A DNA stretch of 64,000 nucleotides from Rostrohypoxylon terebratum (Eukaryota > Ascomycota > Sordariomycetes > Xylariales > Hypoxylaceae): contig MU385856.1 in the NCBI GenBank assembly GCA_022497145.1, forward strand, positions 992,001-1,056,000, given 5' to 3'. The notes under the pieces are model-generated. The model worked only from the letters and a program-made list of their open reading frames with translations, ran no database searches and was not told where the DNA came from. Positions 20,398-32,330 of the stretch are shown here, piece after piece; the stretch's first letter is position 1; every line of letters begins with the position of its first letter. The translations under genes were made by a program, and so were the position numbers.

Positions 20398-21563
20398 ATG
20401 GCGAAGCAAAGCGCTACCAAGAAGAACGCCACTCCCCAGCAGCACGCAACTGACTTTGAGAAGATCATCAATGCCGGTGAGTACCTATCATGGCACTCGA
20501 AATGCATCAATGACAAGCTAATGTTTTAATTATGTAGGCCGTGAGCGCAAGAAGAATGAAGCTCTCGCTGCACGTATCTTCAAGCGCGATGGCAACCGCC
20601 GCGCTAGTGCGCCCGCCGGCGGTTCGTTAGCAAGTCGCGTCGGTGTGAAAAAGGTATGATGACATCTATTTGGATCTTTGTCGTTGATAGATATTGAGCA
20701 CTTAAAGCTAACTGATCATTTTGCAAAGCGACAATCTTTATCCTCGCATGCCCCTGTTGGCAATGTCAACGCCGAATGGACACACGATCTTCACAATGCC
20801 CAGGGCAAAGGCGCCAAAGCGCAAAAAGATCCTAATTCTCTCGCCGCTAGAATCCACGCACCGGGTACCTCTATCTCTCGACCTCAACTAGCACCGCGTC
20901 GCACTTCCAAACGCACAGCCATGCTTCGTAACGCCCTTGAGCGTACCGCCTCTTCGCCTGCTTCAGAGCAACAGATCAATTGGCAACGAACGCCCACTGG
21001 CCCTTCGCGACAGGGTATCAAGATTAAGGGGTCCGCAGGTCCTTTCGTGGTGATGGCACAGAACTTTGCGCCAGGAACCACCGCTGCCGACATCGAGAAT
21101 GTCATGACGCCCGTCGGTGGCCTGATCAGCAGTTGTCGCATCCTCAAAACCCACCCCATTATCATCGCTGAGATTACGTTTGAGAGCAAAGAGGGAGCCA
21201 ACCAGGTGATCAAGCAGTTCAACAATCAGACCGTGGGTATTACCTCTCGAAGTCACTGGAAATCATCAAGCTAACAAGTGACAACAGGCCGATGGCAAAA
21301 CACTCAACGTGTACATGAAGCCCGGCGACTCTTACACGCCTGCGCCTCCTACTGGTCCTCGAGCCCAACGTGATCACGAGACTCGACAGGGAGGCAGCGT
21401 ATTGGTTGACGGACGAATGGGCTTTAGTGATCTCATGGACACCGACGACCAAGATGCTTCGTATTCGAATGGAGGTCTTTACAGCGACAATATGGTCCCC
21501 AAGGCTAATGGCGCTAGTGGCAGTGGTGGTCGCCGAGGCCGAGGATTCCGCAACGGCAGGTAG
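20398..21563 (+). CDS. RRM-domain RNA-binding protein with RG-rich tail
   Basis: Exons are 20398-20476, 20538-20653, 20729-21232 and 21288-21563, giving 324 residues. The basic N terminus (MAKQSATKKNATPQQ; FEKIINAGRERKKNE) and the SLASRVGVKKRQSLSSHAP segment lead to one RRM-like domain at about residues 147-232: GPFVVMAQNFAPGTTAADIE with a weak RNP2, and HPIIIAEITFESKEGANQVI with an RNP1 lacking the usual aromatic GFAF pattern. The tail is acidic-polar and ends GSGGRRGRGFRNGR. This architecture (basic N terminus, one divergent RRM, RG end) recalls mRNA-export adaptors of the Yra1/ALY type, but I cannot assign it to that family. Introns have GTGAGT, GTATGA and GTGGGT donors, and AGCTAAC branch sites are visible in introns 2 and 3. 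Function beyond RNA binding is open. Confidence 0.8.
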
Positions 21564-23358
21564 AAACAGCCGGCCGACTGTCGAGCCGACGAACGATCAG
21601 TCGTCAAACAAGACCTCGCCCCCTCGACACAGTCAATGATGAACTCGCTCCGGATTTGGACACTGGCTCTGGTGATAATATCCATGGCGGGTGTGGTTAT
21701 TTTCGTGATCTTGACTGGTATCTGGTAGCGGTGACCACGACTACCTCGATGTTTCTTGCCCGAAAAATCCAAACCGTATCGTCAGATCACCACTGCCAGC
21801 ATCGTTGGTCAGCATGCTTAGTAGGCGCGGATCGGACGCATCGCTCATCTCCCGGGGTCATAATTCCGCATCTGCTTGAATTACGGAGATGTGTACTAGG
21901 TATGCGATGCGGAATCATTGGGTCTCATATAGCAAGCAAGTGAGGCACACCTCTACGAGGAATTCTACCACCACTCAAATTCGCAATTGTACCAACAGAA
22001 CGAAATCGCATATACGATGAATGGCCAGATGAAAAATTGCCCTCGAATAGGAAGGGAGAAGGCTTTTCTTTGACAGCCTAACGACGAGGTGTTCATATGG
22101 AGTTGGTGGTCTTGGGAAGGCGGCGGGCGGGGGCCCATCATGTCACATACATTATTAGGGATAGTCTGCCTACATTGGGTTGCCCGGCTAACAATTGAGA
22201 AGTTACGCCTTGATTTTACACCATGATATATGCCTTTACCGTCTCTTGTGAACTGTGTCTGTTGGAATTGAAGATGACTGAAACGTACATATATTATTAT
22301 TCTTGTCTCATCTCGTCTCGCCTTATTTTCTACCCTTTTTTGCCTTACCCCCACCACCCGCTTATTTCTATCCCATCTTAATGATACACCTTTAATACGT
22401 AGCTGTTCATATTTGTCACATATCCACGTAGGTATACATCAATCACAAAACTCAATGTCCAAGTTTCATGGATGTTTCTCTGTTCAAAGCATGCATCCCA
22501 CCCTTTCCACCCGGGGGATCTCAGGCTCGCCTATCTACCTACCAACGCAGACCAGGCCCAACCCTGATCGCATCAAAAAAACACAAAAGCAGAAGCAAAA
22601 GACCGCCCGTCGCCGTACTTAGCAACCTACGTCCCCCTTCCCCGCGTACCCTTCCCAACCCCGTCCTGATCTCACTTCACTCATTCATTCGTAATTACCG
22701 ACGAAAGGTTACCGTGGATGGATACCCTCCCTTTACTGGGTGTTCTAGAGAAGTCTCGTCGGGGTGCCTGCCTGTCGGAGTTATCACAGCCCTTGAGCCC
22801 ACCGCATGAAACGTCGTCGCACATGAATACCTCATTGGTTAGTCCTCCATCCGCGCCCTAAGACCGTTTCCGCGGGCGAAACTAAAGGGTTAGACATATT
22901 CCCGCGTAGCACTCCTCTTTGCCCCGAGTTTACATTCCCATGTACGACCCTACACTTCATCTTCAACCTATGCAAACGTAGAGACTCTTCTTGGAATTGC
23001 TCCCCGCCAATGCTATGTGCCTCTCCGGAGTAATCGATCCGTGGCGGTACGCTACTTGGGGAAGCGGAGGGGAAAAAAGAGGAAGAAAAATAAAGCTTTT
23101 GGGCAATCTAGAGTTGCACCCTATGTTCTGTGGGTATCATACATGCCTGCTCGTCCGGTCCATAATTAGAACCGACGAGCCAACGTAGAGATGTTGAAAA
23201 AACCATCCCAGAGGTATCCCAATATCGAAAACTATAGCAACCGGCTACTAACCGAGCGAGGTCATGTTGAACATGAACGGTTCTGTTCTTACCGATCTGC
23301 TTCGATGAGGTGGTACACGTGTATCTGATTCGTGGAACATTGTCCCATGGAACATTCT
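21564..23358. other. Convergent 3' intergenic region, RRM gene / yak1
   Basis: This 1.8-kb spacer contains scattered short open frames (for example 21656-21943) without motifs. Part of it is probably long 3' untranslated sequence. No gene or strong repeat was recognised. Confidence 0.4.
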
Positions 23359-26275
23359 TCACGACCAAGGGCTTTGGTTTCCACTACCACCTCCCATGAA
23401 TCCTTCTTCGAGGGTCCTCTCTTCCAAATTACGAATGAAATCTCGGTTACTTCTGGCGCCACCTCTTTGAGCTCTGCTGTCTCTTCGGCCAGCCACCCTA
23501 CCAGCTCCGGGATCTGTAAGACCCATTCCATCAGCGGGCGGCGGGTAGTATGCCGGGCTAGGCTGTAGTCTAATCGGCTGGCTAGGGTCAAGGTGACTAG
23601 CGACACGCTGGATAGCAGCCGGTATGCCGCTCTGTTGTTGATCCATCGTCGACGCGCGTTGACGACCTGCTCGGACTGTAGCTTGCTGGTACAGATTCGG
23701 CTGCTGAGCGGCGTAATTTGCTGGCGGCATTTGCGCGGCCGGCTGACCCATAACCATTTGGCCGTAAGGAGACTGTTGGGCAGAGTAAGGCGGCGGGGCG
23801 CCAGCATGGCTGCCTCCAGGAGTATACAAGCCATTACCCCCATACAATGATGGCTGGACGTGAGGAGTAGCTGGGTACTGAGCGGGCTGTATCGTGTAAG
23901 CTCCTTGGGCAGCCTGGGCAGCCTGGGCAGTCTGATGCGCATGTTGAGCTCTCTGCTTGCTGAGTTCTGCTGCCTGTTGCTGCTGCTGAGTTCCAGGCGC
24001 TGGAGAGCGGTTGAGAGAACTAGACTTCAGATTCATCGGAGGAACAAAGGGACCCGTGAACTTTTGTTGCGTGATGAAAGGGTGTAGTTTAGCCTGTTGA
24101 GGCGACCATCTCTCCAGGGGGTTGATGGTCAACAAGCCTCGGACGAAATCGATAAAGGCGACTCGGTTATTCATTTCTATAAATCAGTTTAGTTAACAGG
24201 AAAAGTCGTTTGCTATATTGAATTATTCGTACCTCGGTCAATCTCGCTCTGCTTCATGTTCTTTCGCGGCATGGGATAGGACTTAATAATCTCGGGTAAG
24301 GTGCTGGCTTGAAAATACTTCTTGCTAGGTTGTTCTTTCGTGCCACGTTCCCGAGAGTACTGTTCCATGCTCTTTAGGTGATACGTCTTGCGGCCAAACT
24401 CGTCTTGTCTCTTCTCGAAGAAATCGCCAGCCTGCTTGCCTACCTCGATCATCCAGTTCGGCGGATTTCCAAGCATCTCGACGATTCTCGAGACCTGATT
24501 GTATTCGGATGAACCTGGGAATAGCGGCAATCCTAAAAACAACTCAACCACAATACAGCCGAGCGACCACATGTCGATTGCCGAAGAATACGGCAGGCCA
24601 AGTAATACTTCAGGGGACCGGTAAAATCGGGATTGGATGTACGTGTAGACCGTTTGTCGTTCGTCGCAAGCCGATCCGAAATCTATAATTTTGATGATTG
24701 GACTTTCGAGGTTTTTCAGAAGGATGTTCTCCGGTTTCAAGTCGCAATGGATCAGTCGAGCCTTGTTCAGGAGAGCAAGTCCGTTAAGAAGTTGCTGGGC
24801 GAATACCCTCACGAGTGTCGTACTGAGACCTCGGAACTGATTCTGCTTGATGAGCTCGTAAAGGTTGACGCTTAGTAATTCGAATACTAAGCAAAGGTGC
24901 TGCCGATGGATGAATGTATCCTTGAGTCTGAGGAGATGATGGTCATCATTTTTATCGAGCTTTGTATTTAACTACACAATGATTAGCACCAATGCTTGGA
25001 GAGCCTGACTGTTGAAGTTTAGAGTCTCACCAAGTCAAGGACAGACACTTCCATCATACTCTGGTTGAAGTATGCCGTTCTGTTCTTGATGACCTTGACG
25101 GCGACAACCTCTTGGGTCTTCAAGTTCTGGCACTTTACGACCTGGCCGAAGGTACCTTGTCCGAGCACGTCCAAAATGAGATAACGATTCCTATGGATGA
25201 AATTAGTACAGCTACGTAGAGCATATTGGGGATTCAAGAGGCGCAACGCACTTGTGGCCGGCTTCCTCCGAACCTAGAATATCGTTAACGTATAGAATAT
25301 AATCGCTATCCTCATTATCATATCCATCGTTCTTTGTGCCCTTGCTTGGTTTGGTGAGTACTCTGCGGGGGTTGCGAGAAGACTCGTATTTGAAATTTGG
25401 GTTACATATGCGATACGTCGCTGGTAAGTGGACAGTAAGAGCTTGGAGCGGCTATGAAAATAATTAGAATCAGCAAGCTCGCATAGATACATGACATTAA
25501 CAAGTCATCATACACTTATGAACCCTCCCTCTGGGTTTGCGCGCCGAAATGGCGGCTGAGAGTTAACCTTGGGTCGCAATTCGGACACATTGCTGATCTT
25601 CTTGAATTGAGGCACCGGCCGTTTCTCCATGGGTACGTTCGCGACAGGCTGAAGCGCTCTTGGTGATTTGGGATCATTAGCAAATGCACCATCCAAGTTC
25701 GAGACGGCCGACGATGGATAGCCGTCTTGAGAATTAGAGTACGGCGTGATGGGAGGAAGCTGAGAATTCTGTCGAGAATAATATGAGCTCTGGGGCTGGT
25801 ATTCGCCTCGAGTAGGCGACTGTCGCTGGGTATGTGGCGCCGAAAACTGAGCCTGATTTGTTGTCGACTTGGGTGCATACGGTGACGTTGGCGACAATAC
25901 TTCCATAGGCGAATATCGCTGAGCAGCGGAAGAGGGCTCGGAGGGCGAATGAAGATTCGTGGGTCGACTACCAGACAGATGCGACTGATGATGTGGTCGC
26001 ATGGGGTACTTCATGCTTCCATATGGGTCGTGAGCGTCCTGCATAGGCACGTCGCCATTCCCATCGCGAAGCTGCGGGGTATTTATGGGAGATGTCGCGG
26101 CCTGCTGAGAAGCATGCGAATTCAGCGCACCTTGATATTGCTCATACTTGTATCCGATGGGGGGCTGGACTTGGGTAGTTTGCTGGCCATACTCTCTCCC
26201 TGGAGTCATTTGATTACCGCCGTTGAACCTGCGAGGATTGCCGGCGGTGTCGGAATAGCCCTGCCATTGATCCAT
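23359..26275 (-). CDS. yak1: Dual-specificity protein kinase Yak1 (DYRK family)
   Basis: Exons are 26275-25514, 25451-25252, 25190-25031, 24971-24233 and 24176-23359, giving 892 residues. A disordered Gln/Pro/Ser-rich N-terminal tail (about 1-250) ends in the conserved GGFIS/PLQALTVHLPATYR. YILYVNDILG precedes the kinase domain, which begins near residue 322: GQGTFGQVVK, catalytic HCDLKPENILL, DFGSA, and the activation loop TVYTYIQSRFYRSPEV with the YxY autophosphorylation motif of DYRK kinases. The C-terminal tail is rich in Gln/Ala/Pro and ends GFMGGGSGNQSPWS, a block I recall from fungal Yak1 proteins. Yak1 is a stress-responsive kinase acting against PKA-driven growth and in development. 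Introns are 56-62 nt; one donor is GTGCGT and one GTATGA. It has the longest upstream gap in the window, about 4.3 kb. Confidence 0.96.
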
Positions 26276-29200
26276 GGCGTTTGGGCCGAAGAAAAGGAAA
26301 GAGAATGCGCGAAAGTAGGACCAGGAGAGAGTTGACGAGAAATGAAGTCGGTTGAGTAGAGATAAATTGGGGAAATAGGAATATGGCCAATTCCGGCCAA
26401 AGGATTGTTGTCGTCGTAGTTCCTTAGTCAGACGCGCATTAGCAGAGGAGGGGAGCGAGCAAAGAGCTCACTACACTACCTACGACCTAGGTACACCACC
26501 AAATGGTTTTTTTCTTAGGATGCGGGCTTGGCCAATCACTCCTGAGTCGTCACTAGTTCAGTTCGTGCTGGCTGGCTTGTGTTGTCGAGTGTCTGAACCA
26601 GGAGACAAAAGAGAGGGAAAAAAATAGATAAAAAAAGGTTGGCCGAGAATGGGGAAGGACAAGGATGATGAATGGGTGAGGACTGTATTAGTCGTACCCA
26701 AATGCGATATACAGTGGGTTGTAGTAGGTTTTTTTAGTATGGTCGACCGTTGGTTAAGTGGTAAGTCGATGCAGTAGGCTGGACGAGTTCCGGGTTAGGA
26801 TCTAGGTGCCGTATTCCATGATGAAGAAGCTCTATGGTGACTACATAGACTGAGGGAGTTCTCCCGTTATGAGATTCTTTTTGATTCGTGATAATTTGAC
26901 GATATGGAAAAGAGAAGCAAAGAGGAGGAAGAAAAAAAAAGAGGAGAGAGTAGTAGTATGGTATATGGTAGTAGAATCAATAGAATCGGATTGTGTGTCG
27001 TGAGGTTTGGGGGATTGGATGGCGGATACGTCAGTCAGGACAAGAAAGTGTGTGAGAGGGACTCAGAAACAACCTTGGAACTCTGGAGTCTGGAGTGATG
27101 GAGGGACAAGATAAGCCCGTAACGCCCGTACCAACTAGACCCATGGACCTAGGTATTCAGGTACCTTGTATCTGTATTCGCAGGTAAGCTGGTACTAGGT
27201 AGGTAGGTAAGCTGGTAAGTAGGTGACCTGCAGCTGCCTTAGGTGCTGGGCAAAGATGGATTGCTTTTTCTTTTTTTTATTGTGGGGTTTTGGTACCTAA
27301 AGACAGGCATAAGTTTGACATACAAAGCTGGTACCAGGTACTGCTCAGGTCTATCACAGCGCCGTAGGTACCTGCTCCAAGCTCTCTAGATTTTCGCTAT
27401 TACCTCCACCATTTAGGTTGGGTGGATTGGGTACGAATTAAGGCACTGAACTCGCCGGGGGGGAAAGAGCCACGGGCAAAAGCCAAGCAATTGAGAGCTC
27501 ATTGCATTGAGCGCAAACTCAACAGAGCGGCAAGAGAGGGGGGACCCGATCGAATATCCACGTAGCACAGAGCAATGAGCATGAAAACAACAGAACATGA
27601 AGGCGGGACGGAGAAGTTGAACAATTATGTTAAATTATTGGTCCAGCCATGGCTAATAGTAGTACTAAGTAAGTAGGTAGTTATCCAAATCTTATGCTGT
27701 AGGTGCATAGGCTATACAATACATGTACCTACAGAAGTATAATGTAGGTAAATGACAGCCCGTCAGTCCGTCAGTAAACAAACTTTGATGATTCCTGATT
27801 TACATCCTCCAACCAACCATAAAATGTTATCCAGCTGATGCCTGCATCGTCTATCCATCTATCTGGTAAAAAAAAAAAAAAATCAAACGCTAGGTACCTA
27901 CCAGGTAGAGTATCAAAAAGCGACAAATGGAAAAGGTAATATAATAGTAGGTATACAACCTCAACTTGAAAGAACAAACACCACAACCAGCATTAGCACC
28001 AAAATACCCAAGCACCAAAAAGCGTACCTCACGTTGCGTGCATAGTTACAGTAGTCTCTGTGCGATGGTTACAGACGACGGCATCAGATGCGTGGGTGGG
28101 ATTTAGATTGTGTGGGATTGGCATCAGGAATTGATTACCTAGAAGGCTAGGGTCATAATAGATCGCAACCTATAAATCGACAATCTACTTTTTCTCAATT
28201 CCAGTCCAAACACATCTATGGATCACAGGAATAACCCCGAGATTTCTACCTGGTCTGCTCGACCGAGAAAGAAGACAAAAAAAAACAAAGATAAGAAACC
28301 AATATATCAATGCGACGATGCTGATGATCACCAAAAGCCTCGGTCGTATGAAGTACCAAGCTTGCCATCACAAAGATCGTTACCAGGCAGTCCAGGTAGC
28401 CAGCACGATTTGGCTGCCTTTCTCATAAGTACATCGGCCAACAACACAAACGAGAACCGACACACAAAGCAACGGCTGTCCTCGAGGAGAGCTCAAATCC
28501 TCTTTCCGTCTTAAGTTATCTTGGCCATCTTTGTGGATGTTTGGTAATACCTATCCAATGTACCTATCCATATGTTGCACATAGTTGTACTATGTATGAG
28601 CGAGAACGCGGACACATCAAGCCAGGAACCCGGTGTTTCAACACCTATTAAAGTCTTTTAAAAACACTTACCACCTGGAAATCGAGAATCGGCGTTTTTC
28701 TTCTTTTTCTTCTTCTTCTTCATTTCCCATTCTATCGGTGATCTCTTATTCCCTTACTAATTCCACTAATTCCAAGTATCCAAGTAGGGGGTGAGTAGTA
28801 TTCACCATACAAGGCTAAATTCGCCTTCTTCATCTTCATCTTCTTCCTCTTTGGTCCCGGGGTACACACGACACCCTCTTCCCTCTCCCTGGTCTGATGT
28901 CTGATGATGACAACGATGTTGGCAGAATCAGCAGGAATGGCTATAGGTGGGCGCCCGGTCCACAGGACGCGAACGTCGTGCCGGGCTGGGGCCTTCTCAT
29001 AGGCAGCCCATACGTAGATTAGCATATTAGCCCAGACCAGCGGCCAAACCCATCCGACCATTCGACCATTCTCTTCCTAGTATGTGCTGCATTGCACACA
29101 TCAAATCCGTCGATCTGACTGCGATACTACCTTTTGCCGGCCCGGCCGGTCGCGCGTCCAAGCGTTCCCCGACCATGCACACCAGAGACGCACCGTCCAC

Positions 29201-30625
29201 CAGACCGTCCCCCCTCTTAGATAAAGCCGGCCCAAGCTAGTGAGCATCCCAAATAAATCCCATAAGGGGATATCCGAAATTCCGAATGTAAGGATCTCCC
29301 ATTTTCCCAAATAGAGCTGAAAGACTCGAGAGAAGGAAAAAAAGCAAGGGTAATCCCCCTTGTTATGTTAATAAATTGAAGTTGGGCATGATCGCAACGC
29401 TCTGGGCCCAAATGACGCCAGACGAGCAAGGGGCATTTCCTTCGGCCGGAATCGTCATATTACCTATCTCATCTCTCAAAGCCGAGGCCCGAAGTGTAGG
29501 TAAGTACTGTAGTATCAGTATCATGTGGCATGGAGAAACCGTGGTTTTGAAGTTTTGAATTTAGATCACTTTACTCGTTGTAAAATTTGAGGGTTATAGA
29601 ACGTTTCCAATCCCCCTAACCGGTCTTTTTAACCTGACTCGCCTCCCGGCTCATGACTTTGTTGAGGCTATTTCAAAGCCCCCAGTCTGCCAGTCTGCCA
29701 GTGTCACGGTCCCCAAGGTTATCAGGAAGATATTTGCTATCGATGTACAATTAAAACCAGACATAAATAATCACCCAAACGTGCTTACTACGCAAGTTTG
29801 GAAACATGATAGGTATGTAGCAATCAACGAAAAATGCCAGCCCTCAACTTAACTTATCATCGTCTTTGTTCAAGAGCTACTACAAACTGGTCGCCTTTGC
29901 AAACCAGCGTACTACTCACTTTAGGACTACATACATACAATCCAATCTCCCTTTCGGAGAGGCATCATGGCATCCTCTACTTCAGCTTTTCCCAACCAAC
30001 AGTAAATTTTAATCCTCGCGGGCCGTCGAGACGCCTGCTCCCACACAGCCTTCAAAAAAAAAAGGGGGGGGGGGGTGAAGTGGTGTGAAGTGAATAATAG
30101 CAGCAGCACCGTAACTTCGTAAAAGCCCGATAGAAAAAAAACGGGTGTAATCATGACCGTATCAATAATGCTTAGAGGTATCAAAGAAGCGTTCAAGGAA
30201 ATGCCAGAAACTTTTTCTTTTCAGAATGGAAACAGACGAAACACGAATGCCTTGGGGATTTCAAGGACCCAAATTGAAATCACAGCCACGGAAGAAAAAC
30301 CAGCAAGAGAAGAATGGCAGAAAAGTAGGGAGAAGTAGGAAGCGGAAACTGGAATGCATCGATCTAAGAGAAAAAAATATCCCATGGCAGATGGCGTACC
30401 TCGCATCGAAATACCTAGGGAACCTTATGCCCATCATGTCTGAGCTTCATTCAACCGACAGCAACAGCAACGACTAAACCAGGACCAATCATGCACCTAG
30501 TGCACGGGTTCGGAGAACCTCCGTACAACCAAATCAATCCACCAAGGAAATCAGCGTCTTGGACCCCGACCTCTACCCCTACTTCGGCCTCGTCCCCTAC
30601 CTCTACCCCTGCTACCTCTGGTGTG
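26276..30625. promoter_or_regulatory. Long (4.35 kb) upstream region of yak1
   Basis: No protein-coding gene was recognised between yak1 and pub1. The region holds many homopolymer and short repeat tracts: GGTAGGTAGGTAAGCTGGTAAG type repeats (27180-27230), an A14 run near 27869, a T/C-rich TTCTTCTTTTTC stretch (28700-28722), and an A10 run directly followed by G12 (30054-30075). Open frames at 28218-28514, 28732-29061 and 29101-29429 have no motifs. It may hold a long yak1 leader, regulatory DNA or non-coding transcripts. Confidence 0.4.
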
Positions 30626-32330
30626 CTAACCCTGGTAGCCGGGATAGCCGCTTTGGAAGCCTTGCGCTGGCGGCGGCTGGGTCCATGGCTGATTAGGCGG
30701 TTGCTGGCCGCGTCCGTAGCCTCCGGCACTTGGTGGGCCACCGTAGCCCATCGGCTGGGCTCCGTAGCCGGCAGGAGACTGGGCCGGAGGACCACCATAG
30801 GCCTGTTGTTGACCGCTGAACTGACCTAGAAAGAAGTAAGCACGATAACTATATTGGAATGAGAAAGGTAGGATTACGAACCTCCGTATTGAGGGAAGTA
30901 GGTCGAGGGCGTGCCGGGGTACGCAGACGCTTGGGCGCTTTGAGGGCTGAATGCCTGCTGCGAGGGATCGAATGCGCCCTGGGCGTTAGGGGTTTTGTCC
31001 TTACCCCACTGTCATTTTGTTAACCATCAATCTTTCTCCTAGTCCGTATCTAGGAGTCTAGATCCTACTTACGCTGCACTTGAGAGGCCGTCCGTTTACG
31101 TTGTATCCGTTTAACTGGCAAATTGCCATCGCTGCGTTCTCGTGGGTATCCATCTTGATGAAAGCAAATCCACGATCGGCTTGGAAACGTGATTCGGTAA
31201 CGTAACCAAAGTTCTGGAAGAGGGGAACGACGTCATTCTGAGTAGTATAAGGGGTCAAATTGCCAACGTAGCAAGTAGTCTGCCAGGCCGGGGTCTGGTT
31301 GACGATCATGTCGTAGCTCTGGATACCGTGAGTTGGGAAGTGGTGGTGACCGTAAGGGGTAGTAGGTGTCATGCCCATAGCTTGCATCGCCTGCTGCTGA
31401 GCCATCGAAGGCTGTCCCTTTTGGTTTGCCCAGTTGCAACGAATCGCGCGTGAGCCCAACCACTCTCCGTCCATAGAGCTCAATGCCTTCTCAGCATCGG
31501 CACGATCTCGGAAAGCAACAAAGCCATATCCACGAGAGCGACCAGTCTTCATATCCCACATGACGCGAGCTTCCGAGATGGTCCCAAAAGCAGAGAAAGC
31601 TTGTAGCAGGACTTCGTCATTGACTTCGTTTGATAGATCGCCAACGAAGATGTGGAAGTGGCTCGATGTATCCTCCTTGTTAGTCGTGTTTGACTGGTAC
31701 GCCCAGTTGACGCGGATCTCCTATAAAGATTACCTGTCAGTTTGTGTCTTTTTAAGCCAATAGGAGAGTACCCAGTTCTTACAGCTTGATGGACTCGGCG
31801 ACCATTGAGCGTCTGCATGGCACGCTCGGCTGCGCCAGGGTCATCGTACTCGACGAAACCATAGTTGTAACCCTTCTGCTGTTATAGAGTTAGCGCATTG
31901 TCAATGAAGCCGTCTTATTGCGAGTTCGTAGTCGTGACGGTCGGGTAGGTTCCGGAGTTGGGCTTACGTTCTTATCCGGAATGATTTTCACGTTTTGAAC
32001 GTGGCCAGTGGTCTCAAAGATTTGTCGCAAAACATCTTCCGTTACGCGAGGATCAAGGCCCCCTACGTATAGGGCGCGCTTGTTGGGTTCGGGCGCAGCA
32101 CGACGCGGAAAGGGTCCTCCGCTGCTCGGCGACATGACAGAACCTTTATCAACCGCCGACATGGGAGAGGTAATGGCGGTAGGGATGGGGTTCGTGTTTG
32201 GTGGGATATGGAGGGGCGGCGGTGGCATGTGAGCCGGGTTGGCCTGTCCATTCTGGCCATCGAAACCCGGTGCGCCTGCATTCGGCTGGGGTGGCGGGGG
32301 TAGCTGTGAGGCAGCTGGAGCGTCGGCCAT
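30626..32330 (-). CDS. pub1: Pub1/TIA-1-type RNA-binding protein with three RRMs
   Basis: Exons are 32330-31968, 31875-31783, 31720-31073, 31008-30882 and 30825-30626, giving 476 residues. The N-terminal tail is Pro-rich. RRM1 starts KRALYVGGLDPRVTEDVL and resumes after the intron with KGYNYGFVEYDD. RRM2 has HIFVGDLSNEVNDEVL and RGYGFVAFRDRADAEKAL. RRM3 has TCYVGNLTPYTTQNDVV and RGFAFIKMDTHENAAMAI. The tail is rich in Gly, Gln, Pro and Tyr (YGGQFSGQQQAYGGPPAQ), as in stress-granule proteins. Family role: Pub1/TIA-1 binds U-rich and A/U-rich mRNA, affecting stability, translation and stress granules. Intron 1 ends at a tandem acceptor (AACAGCAG), giving an optional Gln. Intron 4 uses a non-consensus GTTCGT donor. 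An in-frame ATG lies 81 codons upstream, but the protein family suggests MADAP as start. Confidence 0.93.

Noticed and set aside
28218..28514. 98-codon basic open frame upstream of yak1
   Set aside because: Basic run derives from an A-rich tract; no homolog or motif recognised.
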